NCBI RefSeq assembly: GCF_045105435.1
Contig: NZ_JBGCDL010000370.1
Span: 1 to 9,331 of the forward strand
Length of the DNA stretch: 9,331 bases
DNA from: Kordia sp045105435
GTDB lineage: Bacteria; Bacteroidota; Bacteroidia; Flavobacteriales; Flavobacteriaceae
Reading direction: 5' to 3'
Position numbers and translations under genes: made by a program. Position 1 is the stretch's first letter. The number at the start of each line of letters is the position of its first letter. Shown one piece after another: positions 6,368 through 9,331 of this stretch. The notes beneath the pieces are model-generated. The model was not told the origin of the DNA, made no database searches, and worked only from the letters and a program-made list of their open reading frames with translations.

Positions 6368-8083
6368 ATGAAAAGAAAACCAACTATCCTCACCTTTTTT
6401 TATACATTTTTGGCGTTTACATTTCTATTGTATGCGTGTAGTTCCGATGAAGAATCAGGCACTTCCAGTCCTACGTTTAGTGTAAATAACACAAGTGTTA
6501 GTTTCAATGCTATTCAAGCAGGAACAGTTTCATCTCCAAAGTCAGTTTCTATGACAGGAGCACGATTAACAAGCTCAGTTTCCATTAGTGTTTCTGGCGC
6601 TTTTGAAATTTCGAGAGACAATACAAATTACAGTTCAAGTCTAAGTTTAACAGCAACTCAGGCGAATCAAAACAATACTATTTCTGTACGATTTGTACCA
6701 TCAGCCACAGCTTTAGGAGATTTAACAGGAACAATTACAGTCACGTCAAATGATTTTGATACAAAGCAAGTAGCACTTACTGGAACAGCCTTAGAAATTG
6801 TTCGTGAAATTCAAGTATTAGGCGCCATAAATGATTTTGGCGATGTTACTATAGGAACGATGTCTACAGCACAAACGATACAACTAAGAGGTATAAACTT
6901 AGAAAATGATTTAGTAGCAATTGCTTCTGAGTCATTTGAAGTTTCAAAAGACAATATTTCTTTTGGAAATTCTGTAACCTACGATAACGAAGTCATAAAT
7001 ACAACTCCAGAAAATTTATATGTGCGTTTTAGCCCAACTGCCACAGATTTAGGTGTAAAAGTAGGCGATATTGTATTAGAATCTATTGATCTTACAGATC
7101 AAGCTATTGCTTTATCGGGAACAGGAACCGCAGTACGACACAATTATCAAACATTTGATAATCAAAGAATTGCTTTTGGTGGCGGATTTAGTCAAACACA
7201 AACCAACACGTACAATTTGCACAACAATATGTCAAATATTGAACAAATAATGATGTATGTCGAATTACGTTGCCCAACTGGCGGATGTAATGCATGGGAT
7301 GTGTATGCTAACATCAAAGTAAAAGACGATGCTTCGGGAGAATTTTATGAAATAGGACGTTATATTACACCGTATGGAGTAGATAACTCGCAATTGACAC
7401 GAGGTTTTGAAATTGATGTAACTGACTTTAAATCCTTACTAGAAGGAAGCACAGAATTATATGCGCGTATTGAAACTTGGGGAGCTGACGGATGGGAATT
7501 ATCAGTTGAATTTGATTATGTTGAAGGAACGCCAGATTATGAATATTATGCTATTGCAGATGTAATAACCTATGACGATTGGTCAACTTCAGGAGTTCCT
7601 TACGGAGTTGCGATTGATGCTTCAACGTGGGATTTAACAAAAACAGTAAGCATTCCAGCCAATGCAGAAGCAACACATTTACGAACAATTATTTCGGGTT
7701 GGGGACATGCAACACCTGTCGATTCTGACAACAGACCTTGTGCCGAATGGTGTTTTAGAACACATGATGTAAAAATTAATGGTTCAAACATGTTTCAACA
7801 CAATATGCAGCCAATTGGTTGTGCGTCAAATCCTGTGCAACCACAATCAGGAAATTGGAATCCCGACAGAGCAGGTTGGTGTCCAGGAATGGCAGTTCCG
7901 GTGCGTATAGATCAATTCGGTTCGGCAATGAATGGCAGTTCGTTTACATTTGAGTACGATTATCAAGATTGGACAAGTGATGGCGGAACAACTTCTGGGA
8001 ATAACGGCGCGTTTTATGCAACATCAACTTTTGTGGTTGTAAAAAGTAGCACGCCAATTGTAAAACCTACAGTGACTGACTAA
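6368..8083 (+). CDS. Peptide-N-glycosidase F (PNGase F) homologue, surface lipoprotein with two Ig-like domains
   Basis: This 571-residue enzyme should cleave the amide bond between asparagine and the innermost GlcNAc of N-glycans. Residues 1-23 are a lipoprotein signal with C24 (LLYAC), followed by SSDEE, which resembles the Bacteroidota export signal for surface lipoproteins. Two repeated beta-sandwich domains follow (about 35-142 and 148-255; 'choice-of-anchor D'/ASH-like). Both carry an FE(I/V)S(R/K)DN motif and an RF(V)(S)P(S/T)AT-xLG strand, offset by about 111 residues. From about 258 to the end the protein matches both domains of Elizabethkingia PNGase F. The catalytic acids D60, E118 and E206 correspond to D311 (AWDVYAN), E369 (IETW) and E460 (CAEWCFRTH). 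All three disulfides are conserved: C302-C307, C458-C462 and C485-C505. The classical enzyme is freely secreted and lacks this N-terminal extension. The gene stands alone between two terminators. Confidence 0.95.
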   Translation: MKRKPTILTFFYTFLAFTFLLYACSSDEESGTSSPTFSVNNTSVSFNAIQAGTVSSPKSVSMTGARLTSSVSISVSGAFEISRDNTNYSSSLSLTATQANQNNTISVRFVPSATALGDLTGTITVTSNDFDTKQVALTGTALEIVREIQVLGAINDFGDVTIGTMSTAQTIQLRGINLENDLVAIASESFEVSKDNISFGNSVTYDNEVINTTPENLYVRFSPTATDLGVKVGDIVLESIDLTDQAIALSGTGTAVRHNYQTFDNQRIAFGGGFSQTQTNTYNLHNNMSNIEQIMMYVELRCPTGGCNAWDVYANIKVKDDASGEFYEIGRYITPYGVDNSQLTRGFEIDVTDFKSLLEGSTELYARIETWGADGWELSVEFDYVEGTPDYEYYAIADVITYDDWSTSGVPYGVAIDASTWDLTKTVSIPANAEATHLRTIISGWGHATPVDSDNRPCAEWCFRTHDVKINGSNMFQHNMQPIGCASNPVQPQSGNWNPDRAGWCPGMAVPVRIDQFGSAMNGSSFTFEYDYQDWTSDGGTTSGNNGAFYATSTFVVVKSSTPIVKPTVTD

Positions 8084-8109
8084 CTTTTTTTTAAAAATAA
8101 TATCTTATT

Positions 8110-8148
8110 AAATAATACACCGAAATATACTATTTTGGTGTATTATTT
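8110..8148. terminator. Rho-independent terminator after the PNGase F homologue
   Basis: A 17-bp stem (8110-8126 with 8132-8148) with loop ATACT contains one G-U pair (G8122 with T8136) and no mismatches. The core pairs ACACC with GGTGT and is flanked by A/T-rich arms. It lies 26 bases after the stop codon and 14 bases before the next ATG. A T-rich but interrupted tail (TTTGTTTA) follows on the plus strand, so termination may be partial and some readthrough into the peptidase gene is possible. Confidence 0.8.
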
Positions 8149-8162
8149 GTTTATAGCGTATT

Positions 8163-9331
8163 ATGAAGTACATTTTTTCCATCTTTTTTTACTGTTTTAT
8201 CTGTGTTGCATTTGCACAACAAAGGGATATTGTTGATTTTAAAACAGCAAAAGTTCAAATGACCTTACACCCAAAAGTACCAAGTGTAGCAATGGGCGTA
8301 ACCTACGAATTTGAAATATTGAAAGATACCGATTCCATCTATTTAGATTATAGAGAAGTGGAACATTATGAAGTTCATAAAAAAACATTTAAAGGAAGTG
8401 TTGAAGATTTAGCTGATAAATTAGTATTTAAAAGTCATTTTAAAAAAGGAGAAAAGCATTCTCTTAATTTAGTTTGGTTTACACGACCTAAAAAAGCAAT
8501 GTATTTTATTGATTGGAACGAAAAAAACGGCAGAAAGCAAGTTTGGACGCAAGGTCAAGGGAAATACACAAGCAATTGGTTGCCAAGTTTAGACGATGTA
8601 AATGATAAGATAGAGTTTGATTTTACGATTACTTTTGATAAAGATTACGAAGTTATTGCCAATGGAAAACTCATCAAAAAAGAAATTGTAAACGATTCAT
8701 TAGTCAAATGGCAGTACGATATGAAGCAGCCAATGAGTAGCTATTTGGCGGCAATTGCCATTGGAAAGTACAAAAAGAAAACTCTTACTTCAGAAAGCGG
8801 TATACCAATAGAATTGTATTATTATCCAGAAGATGAAGCGAAGTTTGAACCAACTTACCGACATACGAAACGTATTTTTGACTTTTTAGAACATGAAATT
8901 GGTGTTCCATATCCGTGGCAAAACTACAAGCAAGTTCCTGTAAAAGACTTTTTGTATTCGGGAATGGAAAATACGACCACCACCATTTTTTCGGATAGTT
9001 TTGTGATAGATAGCATCGGTTTTGTCGACAAAAACTATGTAAACGTAAATGCACACGAATTGGCGCATCAATGGTTTGGTGATTTGGTGACTGCAAAAAG
9101 TGGAAAACACCATTGGTTGCAAGAAGGTTTTGCAACATATTACGCGTTATTGGCGGAAAAAGAAATTTTTGGAGACGATTATTTTTATTGGACACTTTTT
9201 AAATCGGCAATGCAATTAAAAGCGTTGAATGATGGAAAAGGTGAATCTTTATTGAATCCGAAAGCAAGCAGTTTAACGTTTTATCAAAAAGGCGCATGGG
9301 CTTTGCATGTGTTGCGTGCAAAAGTAGGAGA
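8163..9331 (+). CDS. M1 family metallo-aminopeptidase, exported, C-terminus beyond the window
   Basis: This is a zinc aminopeptidase of the M1 (gluzincin) family that removes N-terminal residues from peptides. The frame runs from the ATG at 8163 to the right edge: 389 codons, incomplete. Residues 1-18 form a signal peptide with a likely cut at AFA before QQ, so it acts outside the cytoplasm. The N-terminal beta domain spans about 25-205. The catalytic domain carries the substrate-binding GMEN motif at 267-270. The zinc site HELAH (H298, E299, H302) is followed after exactly 18 residues by the third ligand E321 in WLQEGFATYY. The probable transition-state tyrosine is Y374 in FYQKGAW. All family-defining residues seen so far are intact. 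The start is set by the signal peptide. It lies 79 bases after the PNGase F gene across a terminator, so it probably has its own promoter, although no perfect TAnnTTTG box is seen. Confidence 0.95.
   Translation, partial: MKYIFSIFFYCFICVAFAQQRDIVDFKTAKVQMTLHPKVPSVAMGVTYEFEILKDTDSIYLDYREVEHYEVHKKTFKGSVEDLADKLVFKSHFKKGEKHSLNLVWFTRPKKAMYFIDWNEKNGRKQVWTQGQGKYTSNWLPSLDDVNDKIEFDFTITFDKDYEVIANGKLIKKEIVNDSLVKWQYDMKQPMSSYLAAIAIGKYKKKTLTSESGIPIELYYYPEDEAKFEPTYRHTKRIFDFLEHEIGVPYPWQNYKQVPVKDFLYSGMENTTTTIFSDSFVIDSIGFVDKNYVNVNAHELAHQWFGDLVTAKSGKHHWLQEGFATYYALLAEKEIFGDDYFYWTLFKSAMQLKALNDGKGESLLNPKASSLTFYQKGAWALHVLRAKVG

Noticed and set aside
8785..9195. Minus-strand open frame of 136 codons inside the peptidase gene
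   Set aside because: It is the antisense shadow of a well-supported M1 peptidase, and its translation has no recognisable features.
6368..9331. PNGase F homologue and M1 peptidase as one glycoprotein-degradation operon
   Set aside because: A 17-bp terminator stem lies between them. Both are exported and the functional link is attractive, but co-transcription is not supported beyond possible readthrough.

Overview
The window looks like a chromosomal segment of a marine-type Flavobacteriaceae bacterium (Bacteroidota). The DNA is AT-rich, Shine-Dalgarno sequences are weak or absent, and there is a TTG-N19-TAnnTTTG promoter. The encoded proteins also fit this group: a TonB-dependent receptor with a carboxypeptidase-regulatory-like N-terminal domain, lipoproteins with an acidic export signal after the cysteine, and a PNGase F homologue. 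The genus cannot be fixed from the sequence; Kordia-like is only an impression.

Layout. Positions 1-324 (minus) hold the N-terminal part of a secreted protein with a DxNxD calcium-loop motif. A 318-base gap follows, containing two related hairpin repeats around a TCTAACAA octamer array. Next are two overlapping minus-strand genes: a HipA-like kinase (HipA_2 family) and a DUF3037 protein. Diverging from them is a small two-helix membrane protein (1875-2147). A plus-strand operon follows: a TonB-dependent receptor (2275-4572), then 22 bases later a lipid-anchored PQQ-dependent sugar dehydrogenase fused to cytochrome c (4595-6244), closed by a strong terminator. A peptide-N-glycosidase F homologue on a predicted surface lipoprotein (6368-8083) follows with its own terminator. 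Last is an M1 metallo-aminopeptidase that runs off the right edge (8163 onward).

How the genes may work together. The receptor resembles the E. coli PQQ receptor PqqU (YncD) at several motifs, and its operon partner needs PQQ. The simplest reading is a cofactor-scavenging module: the receptor imports PQQ, and the anchored dehydrogenase uses it to oxidise aldoses and passes electrons through its own haem domain. The PNGase F homologue keeps all three known catalytic acids and all six disulfide cysteines. It would strip N-glycans from glycoproteins at the cell surface, and the neighbouring exported M1 peptidase could act on the resulting peptides, although a terminator separates the two. The kinase/DUF3037 pair is a recurrent but functionally poorly understood cassette. 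Functional assignments rest on motif recognition from memory; no database search was run.
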